NCBI GenBank assembly: GCA_002753155.1
Contig: PDZW01000006.1
Location: 57,780 to 121,779, forward strand
Reading direction: 5' to 3'
DNA length: 64,000 bases
Source of the DNA: Alphaproteobacteria bacterium WMHbin7
GTDB lineage: Bacteria; Pseudomonadota; Alphaproteobacteria; Rhodospirillales; WMHbin7
Under the pieces are notes generated by a model that worked only from the letters and a program-made list of their open reading frames with translations, had not been told where the DNA came from and searched no databases. This document shows positions 10,736-19,549 of this stretch, in pieces; the first letter of the stretch is position 1; each line of letters starts with the position of its first letter. A program made the translations under genes and the position numbers.

Positions 10736-11677
10736 TTACTTGATCAGTCCCTTCTCGCGGTAATATTTCTCAGCGCCCGGATGCAAGGGCAGCGGCATGG
10801 CCTTGGCCGCATTCTCAAGCCGGATGTCCTTGCCCGCCGAATGCGCCGCCTTGAGATCAGGCAGATTTTCGAAGATCGCCTTGGTCATGGCGTAAACCAC
10901 AGCGTCGGAAACGCCCTGATGCGTCACCAGGAAGTTGTTGATCGACACCGTGGGGATGTCCTTGTCCTGGCCCAGATAGGTCTTGGCCGGAATAACCGTG
11001 GAGATGAAGGCCGGATCACCCGTCTTGGCCACCACGGCGGGGGGAATTTCCACGATGTGAATGGCGATCGAGCTGGCCAGATCGCGGATCGAGGCAACGC
11101 CAAGACCGGCCGACTGCAAGGTGGCGTCAAGCTGGCGGTTCTTCATCAGTTCGACTGATTCGCCGAAGGCCAGATACTGCACCTTCATATCGTCATAGGA
11201 GAGACCGGCCGCCTTGAACACCGCTCGGGCATTCAGTTCGGTGCCCGACTTGGGCGCGCCCACCGACACCCGCTTCCCCTTGAGATCGGCCAGGGTCTTG
11301 ATGCCCGATTCCTGTGACGAGACGATCTGGATGAAATTGGGATAGATACCGGCCACGCCGCGCAGCTTCTTGAGTGGCGCCTTGTAGCCCGCCTCCTCGA
11401 CGCCGCTCCAGGCCTGCGAGAGCGAATCGCCCAACGTGAAGGCCAGTTCGCCGCGTCCCGCTTCCAGCAAATTCAGATTCTCGACCGAAGCCTTGGTGGC
11501 CTGCACGCTGACCTTGGCCTCGGGTATCGCCTTGGCAAATAGGTTCGACATGGCATTGCCCATCGGGTAATAGACCCCGCTGGTGCCGCCGGTCAGAATA
11601 TTGATGTATTGCTGAGCATTGGCGGGCATGCTCATCGCCACCATGGCGGCGGCAACGAGATAAGCGATCTTGCGCAT
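10736..11677 (-). CDS. TAXI family TRAP substrate-binding protein
   Basis: Periplasmic receptor of the TAXI (TRAP-associated extracytoplasmic immunogenic) type. The start is ATG 11677, preceded by AGGAGG, and is followed by a signal peptide ending ANAQQ near residue 21; the longer frame to 11749 has no signal peptide at its start. The mature part opens INILTGGTSGVYYPMG, the TAXI hallmark, and continues with AKVSVQATKASVENLNLLEAGRGELAFTLGD split over the usual positions. 313 residues is normal. First gene of the operon with the fused permease and DUF1850. Confidence 0.93.
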   Translation of the reverse strand: MRKIAYLVAAAMVAMSMPANAQQYINILTGGTSGVYYPMGNAMSNLFAKAIPEAKVSVQATKASVENLNLLEAGRGELAFTLGDSLSQAWSGVEEAGYKAPLKKLRGVAGIYPNFIQIVSSQESGIKTLADLKGKRVSVGAPKSGTELNARAVFKAAGLSYDDMKVQYLAFGESVELMKNRQLDATLQSAGLGVASIRDLASSIAIHIVEIPPAVVAKTGDPAFISTVIPAKTYLGQDKDIPTVSINNFLVTHQGVSDAVVYAMTKAIFENLPDLKAAHSAGKDIRLENAAKAMPLPLHPGAEKYYREKGLIK

Positions 11678-11759
11678 GGCTTCCTCCTGGTTTGGATTAT
11701 TCTTGAAAGTGCTTGTTGTAAAGTTTGGATCAATTTCAGGGCAAAGCAAGGGCTAAGCG

Positions 11760-12674
11760 ATGAAGCGGCACACTATTTTCGTCCTGGCCCTGGCGGGTTT
11801 TCTTGGCGCCTGCGCCCCTTTGGCGCGCGAAACCAGTCCCGTCTGGGTACCCTCGGAAAAACGCTACATTTCCGAAGCGCAAGCGCTGGAGCGCCTAGCG
11901 ACAGCCCCCGTCCTCCTCCTGGGCGAAAGCCATGACAATCAGGAGCATCACCGGCTTCAGGCCCGGGTGGTGGCGCATCTGTCCGGCCTGGGACAAAGGC
12001 GCGCACTGGCCTTTGAAATGATTGATCGCGACCGTCAGGCCAGCCTGGACGGTTTTGGAACCGGCGAAGGGAAAGAGGCGCAAGCCCTGCGGCTCCTTCT
12101 CGATTGGGACAAAAGCGGCTGGCCCGATTTTGCCCTCTACGCCCCCATTTTCCAGGAGGGAATGAAGGCTGGCTGGCCCATCATTGCCGCCAACCTGCCC
12201 AAATCCTCAATGAAGGGAGCGGGCAAATCAGGCGGGCTTTCGCAAGCGCAGGAAGATCAACTGGGTCTCAACACGCCTTTGGCGCAATCAGCCAGCGATG
12301 ATCTTAAGCAGGACCTGATCGACAGCCATTGCGGCTTGCTGCCGGAATCCTCGCTGCCTGCCATGATGCGCATTCAGATCGCGCGCGACGGCGCCATGGC
12401 GCTCAGCCTGATTGAAAATATGGACGAGTCGGGAGCTGTGCTGATCGCCGGGGCCGGTCATGTGCGGACCGACCGCGCCGTCCCTCTGCACATCGCCCGC
12501 TTGAAACCGGGACTTGGCGTCCTTTCCCTGGCCTTTCGGGAGCGAGCCGAGCCCCCCTCGCCGCCTGAAAGCGGAAATTGGCCCTATGACCTGGTCTGGT
12601 TCACGCCGCCAGCACCCGAGGTCGACCACTGCGCAGGACTGAAAAAGCGGCTGGAGAAGAAAATTAAAGAATGA
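11760..12674 (+). CDS. ChaN family (haem-binding uptake, Tiki superfamily) lipoprotein
   Basis: 304-residue predicted lipoprotein. The signal peptide has a lipobox LGAC with Cys near residue 20. The ChaN/DUF399 core is clear: LLLGESHDNQEHHRLQ near residue 57 (conserved GE-H), ALAFEMIDRDRQ, and a late AGAGHVRTDRAVP. ChaN of Campylobacter binds haem as a dimer, but the ligand here is not known. The gene is transcribed divergently from the TAXI operon, with about 80 bp between them. ATG 11760 is the only sensible start before the signal peptide. Confidence 0.85.
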   Translation: MKRHTIFVLALAGFLGACAPLARETSPVWVPSEKRYISEAQALERLATAPVLLLGESHDNQEHHRLQARVVAHLSGLGQRRALAFEMIDRDRQASLDGFGTGEGKEAQALRLLLDWDKSGWPDFALYAPIFQEGMKAGWPIIAANLPKSSMKGAGKSGGLSQAQEDQLGLNTPLAQSASDDLKQDLIDSHCGLLPESSLPAMMRIQIARDGAMALSLIENMDESGAVLIAGAGHVRTDRAVPLHIARLKPGLGVLSLAFRERAEPPSPPESGNWPYDLVWFTPPAPEVDHCAGLKKRLEKKIKE

Positions 12675-12728
12675 GCGCACCGGCCAAACCCCATTGACAG
12701 GTCGCCTATGTCTACCGATAGTTAAGCC

Positions 12729-12944
12729 ATGAGTACCATGATTTCCGAAGTGTTCGAGGCGTTTCGCTCCGTGGGTGTGCCGGAAGACAAGGCGCGCGCG
12801 GCGGCGGAGGCTTTGTCCGAAGACCAACTCGCGACAAAGTCGGATATCGCACGGCTGGAAAAAGAGATTCTCGTCATCAAATGGATGATCGGAGTCGTCA
12901 TCGCAGCCGTCGTCGTCCCCTTACTCAGGCCTTTCTTCCAGTAA
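12729..12944 (+). CDS. Small coiled-coil membrane-anchored protein (DUF1640-like)
   Basis: 71-residue protein with a three-part plan: a soluble helix (VFEAFRSVGVPEDKARAAAE), a short charged coiled coil (LATKSDIARLEKEI) and one C-terminal transmembrane helix (WMIGVVIAAVVVPLL). This matches small proteobacterial proteins of the DUF1640/CCDC90 type that contain LATKxDI motifs. Function unknown. Its ribosome binding site is weak, but the composition and plan support a real gene. It follows the ChaN gene by about 55 bp and precedes the palindromic element. Confidence 0.65.
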   Translation: MSTMISEVFEAFRSVGVPEDKARAAAEALSEDQLATKSDIARLEKEILVIKWMIGVVIAAVVVPLLRPFFQ

Positions 12945-12962
12945 ACTCAATTCAGGAAGCCC

Positions 12963-13233
12963 TAGAGCGGCTTGCGATAAATCTGAACCACTTTCGTTGC
13001 GTTCGGGCGAGCGCGCTTGGCAGGAAAGTCGCGCAAAGCGATGGGGTGCATCGGTTAAGCGGCTTGACGAACCAAGCGCCCGCCCCAACGCAACCCGGAA
13101 GGGCCGGGCGATTTTTTGCCGTGGGGGTGTCGAAGGACTTGCCCGTATTCCCGATACGGGCTGCGCCCTTCTCCTGCCCACGGCGAAAAATCGCTCCGGC
13201 GAAAATGGTTCAGATTTATCGCAAGCCGCTCTA
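12963..13233. mobile_element. 271-bp MITE-like palindromic element (E1)
   Basis: The ends are perfect 28-bp inverted repeats: 12963-12990 (starts TAGAGCGGCTTGCG) and 13206-13233 (ends CGCAAGCCGCTCTA). If the terminal TA is read as a target-site duplication, the arms begin GAGCGG, as expected of an IS630/mariner-type MITE. Inside are a second stem (13110-13125 with 13177-13192, one G-T wobble) and a small hairpin (13141-13161). It encodes no recognisable protein. The right TA forms part of the TAG stop of the minus-strand gene beginning at 13689. The core is homologous to the element at 35182-35444. Confidence 0.75.
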
Positions 13234-13689
13234 ATTGCAGCGCGACGGAACGGCGGTGTGGCCGTTGATGGTGGTGGCTGCAAAGCTTGCCAGTTCCGGT
13301 CCCCGCAATCCCATCACGGAATTAAAGGTCTGGCCGATATTTTCGCAAAAATCGGTGGCATTGATGCTGTGGGTCGAGGCGTCGTTGGCCAACTGAGTGA
13401 TGAAACGGTCGAAACTGCGCTGTGAATCCTTAGGGTTCGCCTGTTTGAAATGCCCCATGATGACCCGAGCACTATCGGCGATTTGCGAACCGAAGGTGCG
13501 CACGAAGCTGTTGTAGCTGGCGGCATGCTCGGGCATGTGGGAACATTTGAGGGCGGCCACCATCAATTGGGTCTGAAGCTGGCGCACCTGGGTAGCCTTG
13601 ACCACTTCCGGCCCAACGCATTCAGCCGCCATCGCAGGCGTCAACACCATGGCACCCACCAGAATCAGAGCCGCAAGTCTCAGCTTCAT
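13231..13689 (-). CDS. Hypothetical secreted protein
   Basis: 152 residues with a clear signal peptide (MKLRLAALILVGAMV, cleavage after AMA near residue 21). Four Cys remain in the mature part (EC, KC, FC and the penultimate RC), which could form disulfides in the periplasm. I recognise no family. The stop codon TAG lies exactly on the boundary of the palindromic element, so the element's insertion may have set the C-terminus (SRCN). Confidence 0.7.
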   Translation of the reverse strand: MKLRLAALILVGAMVLTPAMAAECVGPEVVKATQVRQLQTQLMVAALKCSHMPEHAASYNSFVRTFGSQIADSARVIMGHFKQANPKDSQRSFDRFITQLANDASTHSINATDFCENIGQTFNSVMGLRGPELASFAATTINGHTAVPSRCN

Positions 13690-13771
13690 CAGAAAAACCC
13701 TCGATCATGGTGAATAGCAGGCCCGCCCATTCTACCCTTCGGCTTGGGCAAAGACAATGACCGGGATATGC

Positions 13772-14341
13772 CTATTTTTTCACAGGGTTCGCCGGACGCG
13801 AGGGCGGCATCCATTTATGCACGCTGACCGGGCGTCCGGTATGCGAGCGCAGCACCTTGGGCCTTAACACCTGCCCGATGGGCGGGGCACCACCCGGCGC
13901 CGACTGTTCATGTGCCTTGGCTCCGTAGAATTTCTGCATGTCGTCCAGAAGGATCGGCGTTCCGATTCCATTGGCCAGAGCATCGGTAAAGGGCTTGTGG
14001 CCCTTGATCTGGCGCGACAGATAATCCGAGGAATGCTGGCCGAAACGACGCCAGATGCTGTCCAGGAAATCAGCGGCCGCCCCGCTCATCGGCTTGGTTT
14101 CGAAATAGGGCCTGCCCGGCTCGAAGGCGCGGAAGACGTCGGGCGCCATCGGCCCCGCCTCGTAGGCCACGAACAAGGTCGGCATGAAGTAACGGCCATG
14201 ATTGGCCACGGCAAAATAAGCCTGGGACAGATAAAGCAGCCGGTGCATCTTCTGGGGTTGCAGATACTCGCCATCATTAAGCGCCCGGTCAATGAACCAG
14301 GCGGCGACATCCAGCGATGAGTCCACGGCGCAACTTTGCAT
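13772..14341 (-). CDS. Panacea (DUF4065) domain protein
   Basis: 189 residues. The N-terminal 110 match the Panacea/DUF4065 domain (SocA-like, phage GepA): KMHRLLYLSQAYFAV, then a conserved acidic-aromatic stretch ending YEAGPMAPDVF. This domain serves as a general antitoxin module in several toxin-antitoxin systems, SocAB of Caulobacter among them. No toxin-like partner adjoins it here: the neighbours are the secreted protein gene and the divergent ydbH-type gene, so a role in a TA pair is not shown. The C-terminal 60 residues are basic and Pro-rich. Confidence 0.75.
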   Translation of the reverse strand: MQSCAVDSSLDVAAWFIDRALNDGEYLQPQKMHRLLYLSQAYFAVANHGRYFMPTLFVAYEAGPMAPDVFRAFEPGRPYFETKPMSGAAADFLDSIWRRFGQHSSDYLSRQIKGHKPFTDALANGIGTPILLDDMQKFYGAKAHEQSAPGGAPPIGQVLRPKVLRSHTGRPVSVHKWMPPSRPANPVKK

Positions 14342-14421
14342 GCCTCAATCTTACCTTAACTTTGCCTCAATCGACGGGCATCATGGCGCTTCTCGGGTAA
14401 AGGTTTGGTGAATCCCCCCCC

Positions 14422-15963
14422 ATGTTGGCGCAACGCCGCAGTTTTTTGATCCTATCCCTGGCCCTTTTCTTGGGGCTGGGAGCGACTTTGCCCTGGCTTT
14501 TGGCCCCTTGGCTGCCGGAAATCCTTAAAGCCGCAGGCTTCAAGCGGGTTGAATTGGTCGTCGAGGAAACCGGCTGGACGCAGCTATCGCTCAAGGATGT
14601 CCGGCTGGACGACACCATTTCCGCCAAGCGCCTGAGCATCGGCTTTTCGCTCTTCGGCCTGTCTAGCATCGATGCGGTCAATCTGACCCTCAAGGCCGGC
14701 ACCGACGGGCAGAGCCTTACCCTGGGACATATGACGATCCCCTTCTCCTCAAAAGGCTCCGGGCCGGTTCTGGGGTTGCCCCGGATCAGGCTCGACCGCG
14801 CCAAGCTTGATCTGGCGACGGATATGGGCGCCGTCCAGGCCCTGGTCAGCGCCGAGCCGGGAGATGGTTCGACCAAGATTCGCATCGATCTTGCCTCAAT
14901 CGACAAGGTGGAGCGATTTTCGTCCCTGGTGCTTACCGGCATCGTCACCGAGGACGGCCCTTTACTCCGCTTTGCCGGACGCTTGAATGATTCGGCCCAT
15001 CGCCTGACCTTGAACCTGCAAGGCCGCCATGACCAGCTTGACAATTCCGGCGAGGCCAACCTGATCCTGGAGCGCATCGACTTCACTCCTTCCGGACTGC
15101 AACCTGAAAGCCTGCTTCCCCAGGCCGTCGCCTATATTCAAAATGTTTCCGGCCCTCTGGAAGGCGACATGCGCTTTGTCTGGCAAAAGGGCAAACTGGA
15201 GAGCAGCGCCACCATCGGTTTGCACGGCCTGTCCTTTGAAGCCAAAGGCGCCAAGGTGCGCAACCTGATGGGAACGCTCTCGCTGGATCGCGTCTGGCCG
15301 CTCAGAACGCCTGCACATCAAAACTTCAGCGTCGGCATGCTGACGGCGGGCGTCCCCTTGGGCTCGGGCTCGTTTTCCTTCTCCATCGAAGAGGATGGCG
15401 CCCTCTCCATCAAGCGGGCTTCGCTCAATCTGGCGGAAGGCAAGCTTAGGCTCGACCCCACGCGCATCGCCCCCGACATGACGGGCAGGCTCGATTTTCA
15501 AGCCAAAGGGATCAACCTTGAACATCTGGCGCCCCTGATGGGAATCGAAGGCATCGCGCTTGACGGCATCGTCGATGGCACCATTCCCGTCATTCTGGAT
15601 AAAACCGGCGTCAAAGTCGCAAAAGCCAACTTGGTGACCAGCAAGCCCGGTTATGTGCGCTACCGCCCGAAGGCGGTTCCCGATGCGTTGCAAGCGGGCG
15701 GAGAAGGGGTTAGCCTGATGCTGGCAGCCTTAAAGGATTTCCGCTTTGATGACCTCACCCTGGAACTCGACGGCCAAGCCGGTGGCGAAACGACGGTTTT
15801 TTTCCATGTCAAAGGCCGCAACCCAGGTCTGCACAATGGCGTTCCCTTCGAACTTAACTTCCGCCTTACCGGCCCCCTGGACCGACTGGCCCAGCAGGCT
15901 TGGGGTATCGTTTCCCTGCCCGAAACCTTTGAGGCCATTCCCCATGATCAAATCAAACCTTAG
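14422..15963 (+). CDS. ydbH: YdbH family AsmA-like envelope protein
   Basis: 513-residue protein with one N-terminal membrane anchor (FLILSLALFLGLGATL) and a long beta-rich periplasmic part. In Escherichia coli YdbH belongs to the AsmA-like group with TamB and YhdP that moves phospholipids to the outer membrane; it works with the lipoprotein YnbE and the chaperone-like YdbL. The assignment rests on the gene order ydbH-ynbE-ydbL seen here plus the protein's size and anchor, more than on motifs. The E. coli protein is longer (about 880 residues), so this is a short version. Its end overlaps the next gene by 20 bp. Confidence 0.72.
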   Translation: MLAQRRSFLILSLALFLGLGATLPWLLAPWLPEILKAAGFKRVELVVEETGWTQLSLKDVRLDDTISAKRLSIGFSLFGLSSIDAVNLTLKAGTDGQSLTLGHMTIPFSSKGSGPVLGLPRIRLDRAKLDLATDMGAVQALVSAEPGDGSTKIRIDLASIDKVERFSSLVLTGIVTEDGPLLRFAGRLNDSAHRLTLNLQGRHDQLDNSGEANLILERIDFTPSGLQPESLLPQAVAYIQNVSGPLEGDMRFVWQKGKLESSATIGLHGLSFEAKGAKVRNLMGTLSLDRVWPLRTPAHQNFSVGMLTAGVPLGSGSFSFSIEEDGALSIKRASLNLAEGKLRLDPTRIAPDMTGRLDFQAKGINLEHLAPLMGIEGIALDGIVDGTIPVILDKTGVKVAKANLVTSKPGYVRYRPKAVPDALQAGGEGVSLMLAALKDFRFDDLTLELDGQAGGETTVFFHVKGRNPGLHNGVPFELNFRLTGPLDRLAQQAWGIVSLPETFEAIPHDQIKP

Positions 15964-16144
15964 ATTCCCCGTCGTCTTGCTGGGGCTTGCCTGTCTTGCG
16001 GCCTGTACGCCGACAGTCAAGATCGAAGCGCCCGACAAGCCCATCGTGATCAATCTCAACGTCAAGATCGAGCAGGAAGTCCGCGTACGCGTCGAACGCG
16101 ACGTCGATACCTTGATCAAAGACAAGAAGGAAATCTTCGAATGA
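15944..16144 (+). CDS. ynbE: YnbE-like lipoprotein
   Basis: 66 residues with a lipobox (LAACTP, Cys 21) followed by the compact YnbE signature TVKIEAPDKPIVINLNVKIE and a charged tail. YnbE is an outer membrane lipoprotein thought to stack onto YdbH by beta-augmentation and complete the lipid bridge. It starts at ATG 15944 inside the end of the ydbH gene and its stop overlaps the ydbL start (ATGA). Confidence 0.88.
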   Translation: MIKSNLRFPVVLLGLACLAACTPTVKIEAPDKPIVINLNVKIEQEVRVRVERDVDTLIKDKKEIFE

Positions 16145-16458
16145 AACGTCTCCTCCTCGTGCTGCCCCTGTTATTGATTTCCCTGCCCGCTGAAAGCGGG
16201 CCGCTGGAAGATGCCAAGCGCCAGGGACTGGTCGGAGAGCGGGCGGACGGCTATATCGGCGCCCCTCCCGGTGCCACCTCCTCGGGATCGCTGATCGAGA
16301 CGATCAACGCCAAGCGGCGTCAGGCTTACGGCGAAATCGCGGCGCGCAACGGAACAAGCATTCATGACGTGGGCATACTCACCGCCCAGAAACTGATCGA
16401 TCAGTCCCCCTCCGGCAGTTGGGTCATGGATGCGCATGGCGTCTGGCACAGAAAATAA
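16141..16458 (+). CDS. ydbL: YdbL family (DUF1318) periplasmic protein
   Basis: 105 residues with a signal peptide (LLLVLPLLLISLPAESG) and the DUF1318 core: DAKRQGLVGERADGYIG, then INAKRRQAYGEIA and a final region with ILTAQKLI. YdbL is believed to regulate assembly of YnbE with YdbH. Start overlaps the ynbE stop by 4 bp; the end overlaps the next gene. Confidence 0.9.
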   Translation: MKRLLLVLPLLLISLPAESGPLEDAKRQGLVGERADGYIGAPPGATSSGSLIETINAKRRQAYGEIAARNGTSIHDVGILTAQKLIDQSPSGSWVMDAHGVWHRK

Positions 16459-17434
16459 ACTGGACAGCGATGCGCTTTCTGCCGCCATCCGCTGGCAAGA
16501 AGAGGGACGCAGCGTCGCCCTGGCGATTGTCATGGCCACCTGGGGCTCGTCGCCGCGTCCCGTGGGAAGCCTTCTGGCAGCCCGCGATGATGGATTGTTC
16601 ACCGGATCAGTGTCCGGCGGCTGCGTCGAGGGCGCCGTTCTTTTAAGTGCCAGGCAAGTCATCGCCGATGGCAAGCCACGGCGCCAGTCCTTCGGCATCA
16701 GCGACGAAGACGCCTGGGCGGCCAGTCTGGCCTGCGGCGGATCGATGGAAGTTCTGATCCTGCGCCCACCCGCCCTTGCCCCCTTGCAAGAAGCCCTTCG
16801 CGAACGCCGCGCTTCTGCTCTTGCTCTGCGTCTTGATGGAAGTGCATGGGGAATCGTGGCGGCAGATCGCAAGCTGGGATCGCTGTCGCCAAGCGACTTG
16901 GCACTGGCGCGAACCTATCTTATCGATGACAGGACGGCACTGGATGAATCGGGGCAGCTTTTCGTCTGCTGTTTTGCCCCCAGGCCCCGGCTGCTGATCG
17001 TGGGGGCTACCCATATCGCCCAGGTTCTGGCCGAGATGGCACCGATGGCCGGGTTCGACGTGGCGGTGATCGATCCCCGCCCCGCTTTCGGAGATCCCGC
17101 CCGTTTCCAGGGCACGGCGCATCACCAAGACGACCCCGCCAAGATTCTGCCCAAGCTGGGGCTGGATGACCGAACGGGGGTGGTGACACTGACCCATCAG
17201 CCCAGGATCGACGAGGAGGCCTTGGTGCTTGCCCTCGACAGCCCCTGTTTTTATATCGGCGCCCTGGGCAGCAAGAAAACCCACGCGGCCAGACTTGCAA
17301 AACTGGGGCGCGGCCAGGATCGCATCCATGGCCCGATCGGCCTTGATATCGGCGCACGTACGGCCTGCGAAATCGCCGTGGCGATTTTGGCTGAAGCCAT
17401 TCAGGCCTGGCGCAAGGGGCCACACGCCTCATGA
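16430..17434 (+). CDS. XdhC/CoxI family molybdenum cofactor maturation protein
   Basis: 334 residues. XdhC proteins bind sulfurated molybdenum cofactor and insert it into xanthine dehydrogenase-family enzymes. The N-terminal domain has ATWGSSPRPVGS and SGGCVEGAV (the conserved GGC Cys); the C-terminal Rossmann domain has LLIVGATHIAQVLAEMA and FYIGALGSKKTHAARL. ATG 16430 (or 16436) lies within the ydbL end, without a strong ribosome binding site, so the start is uncertain by a few codons. The stop overlaps the next gene (ATGA), making a tight pair with the MoeA/MocA-like fusion. No xanthine dehydrogenase or CO dehydrogenase subunit lies in the window. Confidence 0.88.
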   Translation: MRMASGTENKLDSDALSAAIRWQEEGRSVALAIVMATWGSSPRPVGSLLAARDDGLFTGSVSGGCVEGAVLLSARQVIADGKPRRQSFGISDEDAWAASLACGGSMEVLILRPPALAPLQEALRERRASALALRLDGSAWGIVAADRKLGSLSPSDLALARTYLIDDRTALDESGQLFVCCFAPRPRLLIVGATHIAQVLAEMAPMAGFDVAVIDPRPAFGDPARFQGTAHHQDDPAKILPKLGLDDRTGVVTLTHQPRIDEEALVLALDSPCFYIGALGSKKTHAARLAKLGRGQDRIHGPIGLDIGARTACEIAVAILAEAIQAWRKGPHAS

Positions 17435-19056
17435 TCTTCGATGAATTCGATCTGGACGCAGCCCTGGGCGTGCTTCTGGCGCATTCCATGAGAATCGAAG
17501 GGCGAAAACTGGGCAAAGGAAAGCCTCTGGGCAAAGACGATATCGCCCTTCTGGCAAATGCCGGATTGCGCAAGGTAATGGGCATTCGGCTTGAAGCGAA
17601 TGATGTCGGCGAAGATCGTGCCGCTCTTCAATTGGCCGAGCGCTTGAAGGGTGACAATCTGGAATGCGGCCCGGCTCTGACCGGACGCTGCAATCTGATT
17701 GCCGTCAAGGCGGGGCTCGCGGTGATTGATGCCCAAGCGCTGTCCCGTGTCAATCATGTCGATGAATCCGTAACCGTCGCCAGCATTCCTCCTTATGAGG
17801 TGATCGAGCCGGGGCAGATCGTCGCCACCATCAAGATCATTCCTTTTGCCGTTCCAGAGCCCGTTCTTGAAACCTGTCTGGCTGTCGCCTCGGCCTCGAT
17901 TATTCGCGTCCTGCCCTTTCTTCCCATGCGTATCGGCCACATTCTCAGCCGCCTGCCGGGTCTTCCCGAAAGCGTTATTCGCCAAACGCGCGAGATAACG
18001 CAGATGCGCGTCAAGGCACTGGGCAGTCAGGTGACAATGATCGCTGAAGCGCCTCACGACACCGGCGCTCTCTCACGGGAACTTCGGAAAATGTCGGCTT
18101 CGAATGTCGATCTGATTCTGATCTCGGGCGCATCGGCGACACAAGACAGGCGCGACGTGGTGCCCTCGGCCCTGGTGCATGCGGGCGGCGTCATCGATCA
18201 TTTCGGCATGCCGGTCGATCCTGGCAATCTTCTGCTGCTGGGCCGGATTGGAAAACAAATTGTCATCGACATGCCGGGCTGCGGACGCTCGGCCCGCCTT
18301 AATGGCCTCGATCTGCTGCTCAGGCGCCTGCTGGCAGGATTGCCCGTTACCGGCGCCGACTTGATGTCCATGGGCAGCGGCGGTCTTTTGAAGGATATCG
18401 GCTACCGCCCCATGCCGCGCAGACCCGAAAAGGCCTTCGCCGCTTCGCCAAGAACGCCCAAGGTGGGTGCGGTGATTCTGGCCGCCGGAAAATCCGTACG
18501 CATGAAGGGGGCCAATAAATTGCTGGCGATGATCGGGGATCAGCCGATGGCCCGCCACGTCGCACAAACCGCCCTTGCCGCCAAGCTTGCCTCGGTGGTG
18601 ATGGTCACCGGATATCAGGAAGATCAGGTAAGGGCGTGCCTATCAGGGCTGAAGCTCGTCCTGGTCAGCAATCCCAGCTTTGCCGATGGGCTTGCCAGTT
18701 CGCTTCGGGCAGGCTTGCAGGCCCTGCCTTCAGACATCGATGCGGCCCTCATCTTGCTGGCTGACATGCCGATGGTCACGCCAGATCAGATCAACCGCCT
18801 GATCGCGGCCTTCGACCCGGACGAGGGCCGGGCCATCATCGTCCCCACGATCAGGGGCAAACGCGGCAATCCCGTACTTTGGGCGAAAAACTTTTTCGGC
18901 CCCATCCAGGCGATTGAGGGAGATGTGGGAGCCCGCCATCTGATCGGCGAGAATCTCAACTCCGTCTTTGAAGTCGAGATGGAAGATGATTCCGTACTGA
19001 CCGATATCGACAAGCCAGAGGATTTGGAAGCAGTGGCTGCTTACGAAAAGCGGTAA
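17431..19056 (+). CDS. Molybdopterin-binding (MoeA/MogA-like) plus MocA-like nucleotidyltransferase fusion
   Basis: 541 residues in two parts. Residues 1-335 are a molybdopterin-binding region; ISGASATQDRRDVVPSAL near residue 230 resembles the MoCF binding loop. Residues 345-541 are a MobA/MocA nucleotidyltransferase: VGAVILAAGKSVRMKGANK is the NTP-binding loop, and ALILLADMPMVT carries the metal-binding Asp. MocA makes molybdopterin cytosine dinucleotide, the cofactor form of many XdhC-served enzymes. The overlap with the XdhC gene supports a joint role in cofactor finishing and insertion. Confidence 0.88.
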   Translation: MIFDEFDLDAALGVLLAHSMRIEGRKLGKGKPLGKDDIALLANAGLRKVMGIRLEANDVGEDRAALQLAERLKGDNLECGPALTGRCNLIAVKAGLAVIDAQALSRVNHVDESVTVASIPPYEVIEPGQIVATIKIIPFAVPEPVLETCLAVASASIIRVLPFLPMRIGHILSRLPGLPESVIRQTREITQMRVKALGSQVTMIAEAPHDTGALSRELRKMSASNVDLILISGASATQDRRDVVPSALVHAGGVIDHFGMPVDPGNLLLLGRIGKQIVIDMPGCGRSARLNGLDLLLRRLLAGLPVTGADLMSMGSGGLLKDIGYRPMPRRPEKAFAASPRTPKVGAVILAAGKSVRMKGANKLLAMIGDQPMARHVAQTALAAKLASVVMVTGYQEDQVRACLSGLKLVLVSNPSFADGLASSLRAGLQALPSDIDAALILLADMPMVTPDQINRLIAAFDPDEGRAIIVPTIRGKRGNPVLWAKNFFGPIQAIEGDVGARHLIGENLNSVFEVEMEDDSVLTDIDKPEDLEAVAAYEKR

Positions 19057-19469
19057 TTGGCCTGGGGAGCGCCGTCGATGGAGCGCTTGGCTGATTCGTA
19101 GACCTCAGCCCCCTTGCCCGCCGCATGCGGCCCCAATCCGCGCGAAGCCGCAGTTGTCGGCGACGAGGATGCGCCTTCCGTCCGCTCCTGCGCAAAATAG
19201 GCCATCGGCGCCAAGCCGACGATGCTGAAGCGGGGAATCTGGAAGGGGGGAGACGACGCGACGGGGCGCTGCGCCAACGGGCCGAAGCCTTCAAAATTAT
19301 CCGGAGTCGACGCCTCGGCCCGGGTCCCGGCCAGATGCGCCCCCTGCAACTCCGCAATCTGAGACGCCCGTGAGGCAACGGCATCGCGCACCGATGACGG
19401 CGCACGCGCCATACCTAGCGGGGATCCGTAGGAAGAAGAAGCCGATGCCTTGAGTGGGGCAACCGCCAT
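19041..19469 (-). CDS. Hypothetical low-complexity protein
   Basis: 142 residues, rich in Ala, Ser, Pro and Gly, with no signal peptide, membrane segment or family I recognise; probably largely disordered. It is kept as a gene because AGGGAG stands 7 nt before ATG 19469 and a good promoter lies just upstream (19503-19531). Its 3' end overlaps the convergent MoeA/MocA-like gene by 16 bp. Confidence 0.55.
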   Translation of the reverse strand: MAVAPLKASASSSYGSPLGMARAPSSVRDAVASRASQIAELQGAHLAGTRAEASTPDNFEGFGPLAQRPVASSPPFQIPRFSIVGLAPMAYFAQERTEGASSSPTTAASRGLGPHAAGKGAEVYESAKRSIDGAPQANYRFS

Positions 19470-19502
19470 GGGTTCGCTCCCTGGTTAATTTCCTTGTATT
19501 AT

Positions 19503-19531
19503 AATATAGCAAATATGAAGAAAATATTCAA
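19503..19531 (-). promoter_or_regulatory. Sigma-70-type promoter of the 142-residue protein gene
   Basis: On the minus strand TTGAAT (19531-19526) and TATATT (19508-19503) are separated by 17 bp in an AT-rich stretch unlike the surrounding DNA. The expected leader is about 27 nt. Confidence 0.6.
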
Positions 19532-19549
19532 GGGATGTTTAAATGTTGA

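Noticed and set aside
12997..13425. 142-codon frame running through the palindromic element
   Set aside because: It crosses the element border into the antisense of the secreted-protein gene and has no transposase motif.
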